In this document: one piece after another, positions 24,502 to 32,571 of the stretch
Layout of the letters: each line of letters begins with the position of its first letter
Numbering within the stretch: position 1 is the stretch's first letter
Assembly: GCA_947494545.1 (NCBI GenBank)
Contig: CANLVH010000003.1
Coordinates: forward strand, 223,219 to 287,218
DNA length: 64,000 nucleotides
Direction: 5' to 3'
Source: an uncultured Mesonia sp.
GTDB taxonomy: Bacteria; Bacteroidota; Bacteroidia; Flavobacteriales; Flavobacteriaceae
The notes under the pieces: generated by a model
What the model was told of the DNA's origin: nothing
Seen by the model: only the letters and a program-made list of their open reading frames with translations
Database searches by the model: none
Position numbers and translations under genes: made by a program

Positions 24502-26194
24502 GTTGCACAAGACTATAATTTATAAAAATAGGTAGCTTTTTAAGACGTTTTAAGCGATTTTAATTTTTGGTTATCGAACTGTTATCAAAAAATATCGAGG
24601 ACTTAAGAGCAAGTTTATAGCTTGCTTAAAGTGATTTTCTAAAGCCTGGCGTGAAGCGAGACTATTTGCCCTACTTTTTGTCTTTTGGGTGATGTACTTG
24701 AGGTATTTTTTCAAGTTATATGCTATAGCGGCTAGGTGCATACACTTGTTGGCTTGCTTAACTCCTATAGTATTTACTTTTCTTAATCCCATAAATTCTT
24801 TAAGGGTGCCAAAGACCGGCTCGACTGTACTTTGGCGTTTGCCTTTTAAATGTCGACCTTGACGGCTATTTATTCGGGTAATGTTGCGTTCATATTCTTC
24901 GCGATAAGCGGTGATGTTAATTCGTTTCTCGTGGCTTTTACCAATGCATTGGTCTTTGATTGGGCAGTCTTTGCAGTCGCTGCGCTTGGTAAAGTAATTG
25001 TCTTTTAGAGTTCCTTTTTCTAGTTTTTGTTTACGAAAGGTTACTTTCTTTCCTTGTGGGCAGAGCCAGTAATTACCCGCTTTTACATATTTAAAACCCT
25101 CTGGCCCTCCTTTATAGGTTCCGTGGGGTGGAATATAGCTTTTAATAGCTTTGTTTTCTAAATATGCATAGTTTTCCCCACTGCTATAACCGGTATCAGC
25201 TAACAGGTTTTCCAAAATAATCCCTTCTTGTCTTAAACGCCTATTAAGTCTTGTGGTAGTGTCTTGAAGGTACTGGCTGTCTTTTTTATCGGCGTGATAA
25301 GCCTGGACATCGGTAATCACGTGCGCATTAGTATCTACACTTAGGTTGCACAAGTAATTGAGCTTTCTGGCCTTTCCGGGTTTTACACTTATTCGAGCAT
25401 CAGGATCGGTGGGACTGTAATGCGTCTTATTACTGGTATAGCGGCTGGCTTTATTTCTGACTCCCGGACGCATATCTTGATCTTTACGCCACTTCTTGTT
25501 ACGGCTCTTTATATCTTGTAACTCTTTCTTACTTGCGCTAATTTGTTGTTGTGATTTTGGAGCTTTATTTGTTTTGGCTTTCCTGTCCCGGCTACTTTGA
25601 ACACGTATTTTTGAAAGGTGCTCGTTTAGTTCATCTGCCGGTACTTTAATTTCAAGACTATCCATAGAGGCGTTAGCTTTAACCGGTGCTGAGTCGATAG
25701 CCTGGGTATGCCCACTTACCAATCCGCCTTCTATACATAAGCGTAGTACACGAGTAAAAACTTCCTCAAAAACATCTTCTGGAAAGAGTTGACGCGTTCG
25801 GCTGATGGTGCTGTGCCAAGGAAGGGGTTCATCTATGTCATAATTTAAAAAGTACAGAATATCCAAGCGCATACTACAGTGCTCTATAAGTCTACGATCG
25901 GTAGTTATATTTTCTAAATAACCTACTAAACACATTTTAAAGAAGACTACCGGATCTATACTTTTTTGTCCGCTACTCCCATAAAACTTTTGAGTGAGCG
26001 AATAAAGAAAATCCAGGTTTAGCGCCTGTTTTAACCTGCGATAAAAATTGGTTTTTGAAACGCGTTCACTCAGCTTAAAGTCAGTGAAGAGTTTTTCTTG
26101 ATAGTTTTTCTTGCCCTGCATGAGCATGAAATTAAACCTTTTCTGCTTTTTATACAAGTTTTATTTATTTTTACAAAAAAACAAGTTGTGCAAC
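24502..26194. mobile_element. IS1182-family insertion sequence
   Basis: Terminal inverted repeats begin GTTGCACAA at both ends (24502 rightwards and 26194 leftwards) and share a T-rich continuation ending TAAAAATA. The element is 1693 bp with one full-length transposase on the minus strand, so it looks intact. No target duplication is obvious (left flank ends GGTAACC, right flank begins AGGCAC). Confidence 0.85.
24571..26157 (-). CDS. IS1182-family transposase
   Basis: A 528-residue transposase. The N-terminal DUF772-type domain has SIDPVVFFKMCLVGYLENI and the characteristic LPWHSTISRTRQLFP. The DDE catalytic core has AIDSAPVKANAS (first D), LLADTGYSSGENY (second D) and VEPVFGTLKEFMGLRKVN (E). 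A cysteine-bearing segment (CPQGKKVTF, CKDCPIKDQC) lies between, as usual in this group. The family usually starts at MQGKKNYQEKLF, so the ATG at 26124 (or 26118) may be the true start in place of 26157. No internal stop or frameshift is seen, so the element should be mobile. Confidence 0.93.
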   Translation of the reverse strand: MYKKQKRFNFMLMQGKKNYQEKLFTDFKLSERVSKTNFYRRLKQALNLDFLYSLTQKFYGSSGQKSIDPVVFFKMCLVGYLENITTDRRLIEHCSMRLDILYFLNYDIDEPLPWHSTISRTRQLFPEDVFEEVFTRVLRLCIEGGLVSGHTQAIDSAPVKANASMDSLEIKVPADELNEHLSKIRVQSSRDRKAKTNKAPKSQQQISASKKELQDIKSRNKKWRKDQDMRPGVRNKASRYTSNKTHYSPTDPDARISVKPGKARKLNYLCNLSVDTNAHVITDVQAYHADKKDSQYLQDTTTRLNRRLRQEGIILENLLADTGYSSGENYAYLENKAIKSYIPPHGTYKGGPEGFKYVKAGNYWLCPQGKKVTFRKQKLEKGTLKDNYFTKRSDCKDCPIKDQCIGKSHEKRINITAYREEYERNITRINSRQGRHLKGKRQSTVEPVFGTLKEFMGLRKVNTIGVKQANKCMHLAAIAYNLKKYLKYITQKTKSRANSLASRQALENHFKQAINLLLSPRYFLITVR

Positions 26195-26342
26195 AGGCAC
26201 ACTGGCTATAATTCATTGTGGGGTTCGTGCCAAATCAAAAGTTTTCGTATATTTACTCGGCTTGCTTTCATAGGTCGAAAAGTCTGTCGACATTTTCTCC
26301 ACAACGAAATCATAGCCTTACACGTTGCCTGTAATGTGAAAA

Positions 26343-26912
26343 ATGAATTATAATATGAATACTAAGATATTATTGTTGTTTTTATTAGTTTTCAATTCAA
26401 TACAAAACAAAGGATTTGGAGATAAATATGTAGTAGAAACTCAAACTCTAAATATTCGTGAATATAAAAATAAAAACTCAGACATAATCGGACAATTAAA
26501 ATATGGTGATACAATAGTTTCAATCAGAGAATATGATAATTGGATAAAATTTGATGTCAAGAATGATAAAAGAGTTAAAAAACAACCGATCAACCATTAT
26601 GCTTATTTACATATCGATTACCTGAAACTAATTGAGAAGAAAGAAAAACCGGAACCAGTTACTGAAAAAAACAAGCCATTTACCTACGGATTAATTAAAG
26701 GTATGAAATATCCTTTTTTTATAATTTTTTTAATTCTTGCGTCTAAAGATTATTTAAAAAATAAGAGAGTAAAAGATGGTAGATTTGCAAAAGGCTATAA
26801 GGAGATTCCATTTTCAGGAATAGAATTGTTAAAATATGCATTTTATGCTTTTATTTTTAGCTTACCTTTCGGTTTAATTAGTGGATTTTATTATTTGTTT
26901 TCAAATTGGTAG
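26343..26912 (+). CDS. SH3-domain membrane protein (cassette D)
   Basis: A 189-residue protein. It has an N-terminal signal-anchor (NTKILLLFLLVFNSIQ), then a bacterial SH3 domain at about residues 28-100 (YVVETQTLNIREYKNK, then IGQLKYGDTIVSIREYDNWIK reading as the usual NxR and WxK blocks). Two further hydrophobic helices near the C-terminus suggest a membrane protein. Known for SH3-type domains: binding cell-wall peptides or partner proteins. A second ATG lies at 26355. It starts 10 bp after the cassette boundary repeat and is followed 2 bp later by the next gene. Confidence 0.65.
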   Translation: MNYNMNTKILLLFLLVFNSIQNKGFGDKYVVETQTLNIREYKNKNSDIIGQLKYGDTIVSIREYDNWIKFDVKNDKRVKKQPINHYAYLHIDYLKLIEKKEKPEPVTEKNKPFTYGLIKGMKYPFFIIFLILASKDYLKNKRVKDGRFAKGYKEIPFSGIELLKYAFYAFIFSLPFGLISGFYYLFSNW

Positions 26913-26914
26913 AT

Positions 26915-27253
26915 ATGGTGTACAATACAAAATCGAAATGGTTTACCTTACTAATGAATTTAAAACTTGAGCATATAATAAATCCTTGGGTATTTAAAAT
27001 TGACTTAGGCAAAGAAATTATAACAATTGAAAAGCGTAATTGGTATTTTATTGGTAAAGATTCAAATACTATCGCTTTTAAATTTATTAGAGTCATAAAT
27101 ATAGATGAACATTTGTTTGGAGCTGACATCTATATTAAAGCAATTGGAGGCTGGGTCTCAGCAAAATATCTACCAAAAAAAGATTTAAAAATTATGCGTA
27201 AAACTCTTATCGAATATAACCAAACAAAAAATAGACATATTATTTTTTCGTAA
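26915..27253 (+). CDS. Unrecognised small protein (cassette D)
   Basis: About 112 residues from the ATG at 26915; a later ATG at 26954 is possible. The protein is beta-rich (IITIEKRNWYFIGKDSNTIA, then ADIYIKAIGGWVSAKYLP) and resembles a PH- or Ig-like barrel without a specific match. It overlaps the next gene by one base and follows the SH3 protein by 2 bp, so the three genes form one transcription unit within one cassette. Confidence 0.55.
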   Translation: MVYNTKSKWFTLLMNLKLEHIINPWVFKIDLGKEIITIEKRNWYFIGKDSNTIAFKFIRVINIDEHLFGADIYIKAIGGWVSAKYLPKKDLKIMRKTLIEYNQTKNRHIIFS

Positions 27254-27807
27254 TGGAAAATCTTATTACATCAAAAAAATTCTATAAAAGCTGGATAAAA
27301 TCTGTTCAAAATAGAAAAAACGAATTAGGAAAAATTTGGTCAAATTATAAGAAATTTACACATAAAATAACTGGTTGGGAGAATTCAGTTGTTCAAGACA
27401 TTGCGAATGATTTAAATTTATTATGTTTCTCAGATAATTATTATTCTATAGATTGTGTTTTCTACAAAACAGAGGATTTAGTAAATCCTAATAAAAAAAA
27501 TAAATTTCATTTGAAAGATATTAGAGTTGCTTTCGAACATGAAAATAATTTCAGTAGTGGTCTTTTTCAAGAGGTATCACATCTTTTACTTATAAATTGT
27601 GATTTAAAAGTACTCGTTTCTTATCCAAAGAGCCATTTACGGTCACGAAAAGAATTAAAAATCCTACACAACTTAATTAAAAGTTCTAGGCAATCTGAAA
27701 AAATAAATGATTTGAATAATTTCTTAATAATCTTAAACTATGAAGATACTTTAGTTTGGGAAGGATTAATTTTCAAAACAAATGGATGGGAAAAATTAAC
27801 TATATAA
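27253..27807 (+). CDS. Possible PD-(D/E)XK-fold protein (cassette D)
   Basis: A 184-residue protein. YYSIDCVFYK (acidic residue), then IRVAFEHENNF and LKVLVSYPKSH follow the spacing of a restriction-endonuclease-like fold, in which D, E and then a lysine strand build the metal site. The E-x-K lysine itself is not in the canonical place (EHEN), so activity is doubtful. It is the last gene of the cassette and ends 5 bp before the TACAGGCAAC boundary. I give the fold as a suggestion only. Confidence 0.45.
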   Translation: MENLITSKKFYKSWIKSVQNRKNELGKIWSNYKKFTHKITGWENSVVQDIANDLNLLCFSDNYYSIDCVFYKTEDLVNPNKKNKFHLKDIRVAFEHENNFSSGLFQEVSHLLLINCDLKVLVSYPKSHLRSRKELKILHNLIKSSRQSEKINDLNNFLIILNYEDTLVWEGLIFKTNGWEKLTI

Positions 27808-27811
27808 ACAC

Positions 27812-27867
27812 TACAGGCAACACCGTATAACAACAATTGCGGTTTTGTGTCCTGCGGACACAACCGC
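27812..27867. repeat. Right boundary of cassette D with GC-rich hairpin
   Basis: TACAGGCAAC at 27812-27821 is the exact reverse complement of GTTGCCTGTA at 26324-26333, and TATAACAACAATTGCGG follows as in the spacer after cassette B. At 27839-27867 GCGGTTTTGTGTCC pairs with GGACACAACCGC across a TGC loop (two-base bulge). The CCTGCGG centre is shared with the palindromes at 4997 and 43330. Confidence 0.6.
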
Positions 27868-28344
27868 GCAAGCATAAAAGTCGGTAATTTTAGCTATCTT
27901 AGTTTTTTTAAATTGTATTAAACCAAAAATAGAAACATTTGCTAAGTTAGAACCGTGAATGAGCCAATCAGTGGTCTAAATTTCAGCTTATTAATTTCTT
28001 GGAAATCTATTCCTAATCCGAATATTCTAAACTTTTAAAATTGACTGGAGTTTGATTATGCAAAACTAAATCGCTAAACTTTACACAGATAAAATTAAAA
28101 ATACTAAAAAAAATTTGAACTCAGCTGAAAACTAATTCAAAATCGATAAACTGGTGCGATAAAAATTTCTCAGCACTGTTCTATTTTACTATACTGTATG
28201 TTTAAAAAATAAATCCTAATTTCGTTTTCAAAATAATATTAAAACTCTCAGTGTTTCATAAACGATAATGATTTGGACATTTTATATTTAAAAACAAGAT
28301 AAAAAATTTTTAAATACTATTTTGCTATATAAATTTAAGCGGAA
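27868..28344. other. Gene-poor AT-rich stretch
   Basis: No convincing gene on either strand. A complete right half of an attC-like spacer is not recognisable, so the array may end at cassette D or its tail may have decayed here. Confidence 0.4.
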
Positions 28345-28524
28345 ATGTACCGAATAAAAAAAGTACTTAAAAAAAGAATTTAGCAAACTTGGTTGGCCGA
28401 AAAACTGGAAAAGAGTTACAATATGGTGAATGATTATGTTCAAAATTAGGCAACAACCAAGATTGGAGGTTTTAAATGACATTGCATAATCCTTTGATAC
28501 TGATATAAAGACTTAGTTGTTAGT
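28345..28524 (+). pseudogene. Decayed XRE-family regulator
   Basis: From the ATG at 28345 the frame reads MYRIKKVLKKRI, stop, QTWLAEKLEKSYNMVNDYVQN. After a one-base shift it continues RQQPRLEVLNDIA, stop, SFDTDIKT, stop, LLV. Together this is the unmistakable layout of a small Cro/C1 helix-turn-helix regulator, of the kind that often precedes type I restriction operons in Bacteroidota. It carries three stops and one frameshift, so it is dead. It ends 11 bp before the HsdS gene, which may therefore have lost its own controller. Confidence 0.68.
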
Positions 28525-28535
28525 AGCAATAATAC

Positions 28536-30098
28536 ATGAAACAAAATACAAGCATAAAAATACCTAGAAGTTGGATACAGGCTTCACTATCAGAATTATT
28601 TCTTGATCCTAAAAATAATATTGTCGACGGTCCTTTCGGGTCTAACCTGAAGGCGAGCGAATATCAAGATGAAGGTATTCCAGTTATTCGAATACAGAAT
28701 ATTGACAGAAATAGGTTTATTGATAAAAATATCAATTATGTTTCTGAAGAGAAGGCTGATTTTCTTTCAAGGCATAGCTTTAAAAGTGGTGATATTATCA
28801 TAACCAAGCTTGGAGAGCCGGTCGGAAAAGCTTGTTTCGTTCCTAAAAAATATGAAAGAGGGATTATAGTTGCTGACCTAATTAGAGCAAGAATAGATCA
28901 CAAAAATATCAGCGATAAGTTCTTATTACATCAGCTTAATTCAATCTATCTAATCAAACAATTCGATAAGTACACTAAAGGCACAACAAGACCAAGGATT
29001 AAGTTAAGTATTGTTCGTGACTTAATTTTAAACCTACCTCCACTCAACGAACAACTCCGCATCGTCTCCAAAATCGAAGAATTGTTTAGCGAACTAGACA
29101 ATGGGGTGTCCAATCTCAAACTAGCACAAAACCAGCTAAAGGTCTACCGAAAGTCTTTATTGAAATATGCCTTTGATGGCAAATTTATAAATGACAAACA
29201 AGATAAATGGGAAATAGTAACAATAAATGAGGTTGGTGAGGTAATTACAGGGGGAACTCCACCCAAGAAAGAGCCCAAATTTTATGGAGGAATATTCAAT
29301 TTTTATAAACCTGGAGATTTAGATGTAGGTTATTACACCAAAGATTCCACTGATAAATTAAGTCCTCTAGGTTATAGTAAATCAAGACAAGCTCCTGCCA
29401 AGTCAGTATTGGTAACTTGTATTGGTGCAACAATTGGTAAAACTGCGCTCATTAGAAAAGAAGGTGCTTTCAATCAACAGATAAATGCAATAATACCCAA
29501 TGATGAATTCATTCCCGAATTTATATATTATCAAATTATTTCTAATGAATTTCAACAGAAACTAAAATATGGCTCTTCTTCTACAACGATACCTATTTTA
29601 AATAAATCAAAATTTTCTGCACTTCATATAAAAAAAGTTTCATTAGCAATTCAAAACAGAATAGTTGAACATATTGATGAGCAATTTTCGATAATTGACA
29701 ATTTAGAGCTAGCAGTAGAAAGGGGCCTTCAAAAATCAGAAGCCCTTCGCCAATCCATTTTAAAGAAAGCTTTTGAAGGTAAATTAGTGCTTCAAGACCC
29801 CAAGGATGAGCCCGCATCGGAACTGTTTAAACGCATACAGGCAGAAAAGAAGAAGTACTTGGAAGAGCAGAAGCAACAGAAGAAAAGAAAACCTAAAAAC
29901 ACCAGGAAGATGAGTAAGGAACTAAGCATTGAAGAAGTTCTCAAAACTTCAGATAAACCTATGCTCGCCAAAGATGTATGGCAAAAGAGTAAGCACAAGG
30001 AGAATATTGAAGAGTTTTATAAGGAGCTAAAAGATATTCAATCTAAAATCAAGGAAGTCAAAAAAGGAACTGAATCCTTATTAAGCCTGTCAAAATGA
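28536..30098 (+). CDS. hsdS: Type I restriction-modification specificity subunit HsdS
   Basis: A 520-residue HsdS with two target-recognition domains. TRD1 runs to about residue 170 (VDGPFGSNLKASEYQDEGIP, conserved helix LPPLNEQLRIVSKIEELFSE). TRD2 spans about 220-400 (GEVITGGTPPKKEP, then SLAIQNRIVEHIDEQF). The normal C-terminal helix follows (KSEALRQSILKKAFEGKLV). A further 85 residues rich in lysine and glutamate form an extension not usual for HsdS. Known role: selects the DNA sequence methylated by HsdM. The TGA stop overlaps the ATG of the next gene (ATGA), so translation is coupled. Confidence 0.93.
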   Translation: MKQNTSIKIPRSWIQASLSELFLDPKNNIVDGPFGSNLKASEYQDEGIPVIRIQNIDRNRFIDKNINYVSEEKADFLSRHSFKSGDIIITKLGEPVGKACFVPKKYERGIIVADLIRARIDHKNISDKFLLHQLNSIYLIKQFDKYTKGTTRPRIKLSIVRDLILNLPPLNEQLRIVSKIEELFSELDNGVSNLKLAQNQLKVYRKSLLKYAFDGKFINDKQDKWEIVTINEVGEVITGGTPPKKEPKFYGGIFNFYKPGDLDVGYYTKDSTDKLSPLGYSKSRQAPAKSVLVTCIGATIGKTALIRKEGAFNQQINAIIPNDEFIPEFIYYQIISNEFQQKLKYGSSSTTIPILNKSKFSALHIKKVSLAIQNRIVEHIDEQFSIIDNLELAVERGLQKSEALRQSILKKAFEGKLVLQDPKDEPASELFKRIQAEKKKYLEEQKQQKKRKPKNTRKMSKELSIEEVLKTSDKPMLAKDVWQKSKHKENIEEFYKELKDIQSKIKEVKKGTESLLSLSK

Positions 30099-31687
30099 GG
30101 ATAGACAAAGTACATATCAAAACAGGCTTCAAGAATCTTAAGGATTTTAAGATAGACATTGATGAAAATGCTTGGGAAACTGTTTTACTTGGTCTCAATG
30201 CAACAGGTAAATCCAACTTCTTAGAAGCGTTGGTTATTATTTTTAGGGATTTAGACTTAATATTTAATCACAATCGGAAAATTGCAAAACATGATTTTGA
30301 CTACTACATCAAATATGAATGTAGAAGTAATAATATTGAAATCATTCTCGAAAATGGCAAATACAGTTTTATAGTCAATTCGATTCCTGAAACAACCACA
30401 GTCACTCAGAACATAGAGCACTATCTCCCTAAACATGTCTTTATTTACTATTCAGGGATTAGTAACCGTCTTGCCAATTTGTATTTACCGCATCAGAAAA
30501 TTTACTATGAGAAGATTATTAAACCTGATGCAAAGAGAGAGCAGTTTGACGAGATTCGAAGAATTTTCTTAGCTCAAAATATCCATGCCAATTTTGCTCT
30601 GATTGCCTTTTATATGTTTAAGGATCAAGAAGAAGAGACTGTTGAATTCTTAAGGGATGAATTGAATATTAGTGGTTTTGGTTCAGCTCTTTTTATGCTT
30701 AAAGAACCTGATTGGGCAAAAGGTAAAGACTTTAATCAAGGGGCATCAAATATGTGGGGTTCTGACGGGTTGGTTAGTAGGTTCCTTAATGATTTACTAA
30801 GGTTTTCTTATGCCCCTATTGAGTATAAAGCAAAAGAGGAGATAACATATAAAAAGTCTGAAACACAAAACCGATTGTATCTCTTTTTGAAGGAAAAAGA
30901 AGACTTTCAGGATTTAGTTGATTTAAAATACAATAATAAAATTGAGCTATTTAATGCTTTAGAGAGTATTCACATTTCCGATATGCTTTATGATGTTAAA
31001 ATCAAGGTTAAAAAGGAAAATGTAGATGGCGAGTTGGCTATGTCAGAACTTAGCGAAGGTGAAAAACAGCTACTTACAGTTTTGGGTCTATTGAAATTCA
31101 CCAAAGATGAAGAATCATTAATTCTACTAGATGAACCTGATACCCATTTGAACCCTATGTGGAAATGGAAGTTCTTGGATTATTTAGATAGGGTAGTAAA
31201 AAGAAAGAAAAATACACAGATTATTTTCTGTTCGCATGACCCATTGGTGATTGGAAATCTAAAAAAGAATCAGGTGCAAATTTTCAAGAAAGATAAAGAA
31301 GGTGAAACGAAGGTTTTCAACCCTTATATGAGCCCAAGAGAAATGAGTGTTTCAAAAATTCTTACCAGTGAATTGTTTGGCATTCCTTCTTTAATGAGTA
31401 AAAAACTTGAAGACCTGTTGAATCAAAAGCGATTCCTTCAAGCGAAAATCTCACACGATGAACTGGACGAAGATGAAAGAAACCAATTTGAAAGGTTAAA
31501 GAGGTATTTTGATAGAATTGGTTTTGGAGATGATACTGCAGATAGCAGATACAATCAATACTTGAAACTAACTAGCAATTACAAAGAGTTTACCAACAGG
31601 AAATATACCAAAGAAGAAGCAGAAGAGTTAGATAGAATTGCAAAGGAAGTCCTTGACAAAATCTTAAAAGAAGAAAAGGGCGAATGA
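30095..31687 (+). CDS. ptuA: Septu-like AAA/ABC ATPase (PtuA-like)
   Basis: A 530-residue ATPase. Walker A GLNATGKS is at residues 33-40, the ABC-type signature LSEGEKQ at 319-325, Walker B LILLDEPDTHLNP at 342-354, and the H-loop FCSHDP near 378-383. A helical insertion lies between the two halves, and the C-terminal 100 residues are charged helices (ISHDELDEDERNQFERLKRY). The next gene encodes an HNH protein of the PtuB/TIGR02646 type, overlapping by 4 bp (ATGA). ATPase plus this HNH partner is the Septu defence pair, also used by some retrons. Here it is embedded between hsdS and hsdM. Related RloC/PrrC-type ATPases are the main alternative, but they lack a separate HNH partner. Confidence 0.82.
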   Translation: MRIDKVHIKTGFKNLKDFKIDIDENAWETVLLGLNATGKSNFLEALVIIFRDLDLIFNHNRKIAKHDFDYYIKYECRSNNIEIILENGKYSFIVNSIPETTTVTQNIEHYLPKHVFIYYSGISNRLANLYLPHQKIYYEKIIKPDAKREQFDEIRRIFLAQNIHANFALIAFYMFKDQEEETVEFLRDELNISGFGSALFMLKEPDWAKGKDFNQGASNMWGSDGLVSRFLNDLLRFSYAPIEYKAKEEITYKKSETQNRLYLFLKEKEDFQDLVDLKYNNKIELFNALESIHISDMLYDVKIKVKKENVDGELAMSELSEGEKQLLTVLGLLKFTKDEESLILLDEPDTHLNPMWKWKFLDYLDRVVKRKKNTQIIFCSHDPLVIGNLKKNQVQIFKKDKEGETKVFNPYMSPREMSVSKILTSELFGIPSLMSKKLEDLLNQKRFLQAKISHDELDEDERNQFERLKRYFDRIGFGDDTADSRYNQYLKLTSNYKEFTNRKYTKEEAEELDRIAKEVLDKILKEEKGE

Positions 31688-32565
31688 GGTATATCGATAG
31701 AAATAGGTTCAGAGAAGCTGTTGAAGCCTTTGATTGGGAAGCCATAAAGCAAACCCAACACAATGCAATGAATGGGATGACTATCCCACAAAAAAAGGAA
31801 TATATTAGAGATCATCCTGAATGGAATCAGCTCCAGCCGTTAATGCGTAATCTATCACATCATAAATGCTGGTATTCGGAGGCTCCAATTGGGAATAATG
31901 ATTTCGAAGTTGACCACTATAGACCGAAGGGTAAATCACGTCAAAAAGACAATTACACAGACCCAAAGAGTAAATCTACAATCCATAAAACAAATGGCTA
32001 CTGGTGGCTAGCCTATGAATGGAGTAATTATCGTTTGTCAGGAATTCACTCAAATAAATTAAGAAGAGATCGAATTGGTGAATGTGAAGATGTAAAAGGC
32101 AAAGGAGATTGTTTTCCATTAGACCTTATCAATGGTCGAGTTGCAAATGATGAAGAAAGCACGGCATGTGAAGTTCCTATTTTACTTGACCCCTTAAATC
32201 CAGTTGATGTATGTCTTTTAACTTTTGACAAAGGAATTCCTGTACCCGCTACAAATGACCCAGATGAAATTGATAGAGTTCTGCAATCAATTTTTTACTA
32301 CCATTTGGATTTGGACCAATTGAATCGTGATAGAAAGATTGTTTGGGATGAATGCGTAGAGCATATACAAGATGCTAAAGAAGCAATTGACAATTCTGTC
32401 ACCCGAGAAGCCAAAAAGGGACTGATGGACAAGTGCTTTCGAGAACTAAGGAAAATGGTTGATTCCGAACGAAAAGCGTATACCAGCACTGCTAAAGCTT
32501 GTATTATAGTTTATTCAGAATTGACAGGATATGATTGGCTAAAACTACTTGTAAGAACCTTATAG
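31684..32565 (+). CDS. ptuB: Septu-like HNH nuclease (PtuB-like)
   Basis: A 293-residue HNH protein: KCWYSEAPIG near residues 61-70 and FEVDHYRPKGKS at 74-85 with the catalytic D77-H78. A later segment (YWWLAYEWSNYRLSG) supplies the final part of the HNH fold, followed by GDCFPL. This is the layout of PtuB and the TIGR02646 HNH family. Known role: DNA cleavage by the PtuA-PtuB complex when the ATPase is triggered by phage infection. The start overlaps the ATPase stop (ATGA). The next gene starts 6 bp downstream. Confidence 0.84.
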   Translation: MRYIDRNRFREAVEAFDWEAIKQTQHNAMNGMTIPQKKEYIRDHPEWNQLQPLMRNLSHHKCWYSEAPIGNNDFEVDHYRPKGKSRQKDNYTDPKSKSTIHKTNGYWWLAYEWSNYRLSGIHSNKLRRDRIGECEDVKGKGDCFPLDLINGRVANDEESTACEVPILLDPLNPVDVCLLTFDKGIPVPATNDPDEIDRVLQSIFYYHLDLDQLNRDRKIVWDECVEHIQDAKEAIDNSVTREAKKGLMDKCFRELRKMVDSERKAYTSTAKACIIVYSELTGYDWLKLLVRTL

Positions 32566-32571
32566 TAAATA

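Larger units (their letters stand above)
24482..26333. repeat. attC-like spacer between cassettes C and D, split by IS1182 element
   Basis: TGTGGCTAAC at 24482-24491 matches in inverted form the left edge of cassette C (GTTAGGCACA, 9 of 10). After the insertion element (24502-26194) the spacer continues with AGGCACACTGGCTATAATTC, then CATTGTGG. The inverted partner CCACAACGAAATCATAGCC lies at 26300-26318, and the spacer ends at GTTGCCTGTA (26324-26333), the left edge of cassette D. The element therefore sits inside the left arm of the spacer. Confidence 0.6.

Noticed and set aside
21523..27867. A standard class-1-type or Vibrio-type integron
   Set aside because: No IntI gene, and the boundaries do not satisfy RYYYAAC/GTTRRRY. 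The array is reported as integron-like only.
28288..28482. A 64-codon minus-strand frame
   Set aside because: It is antisense to the decayed XRE regulator, whose joined frames give a recognisable protein.
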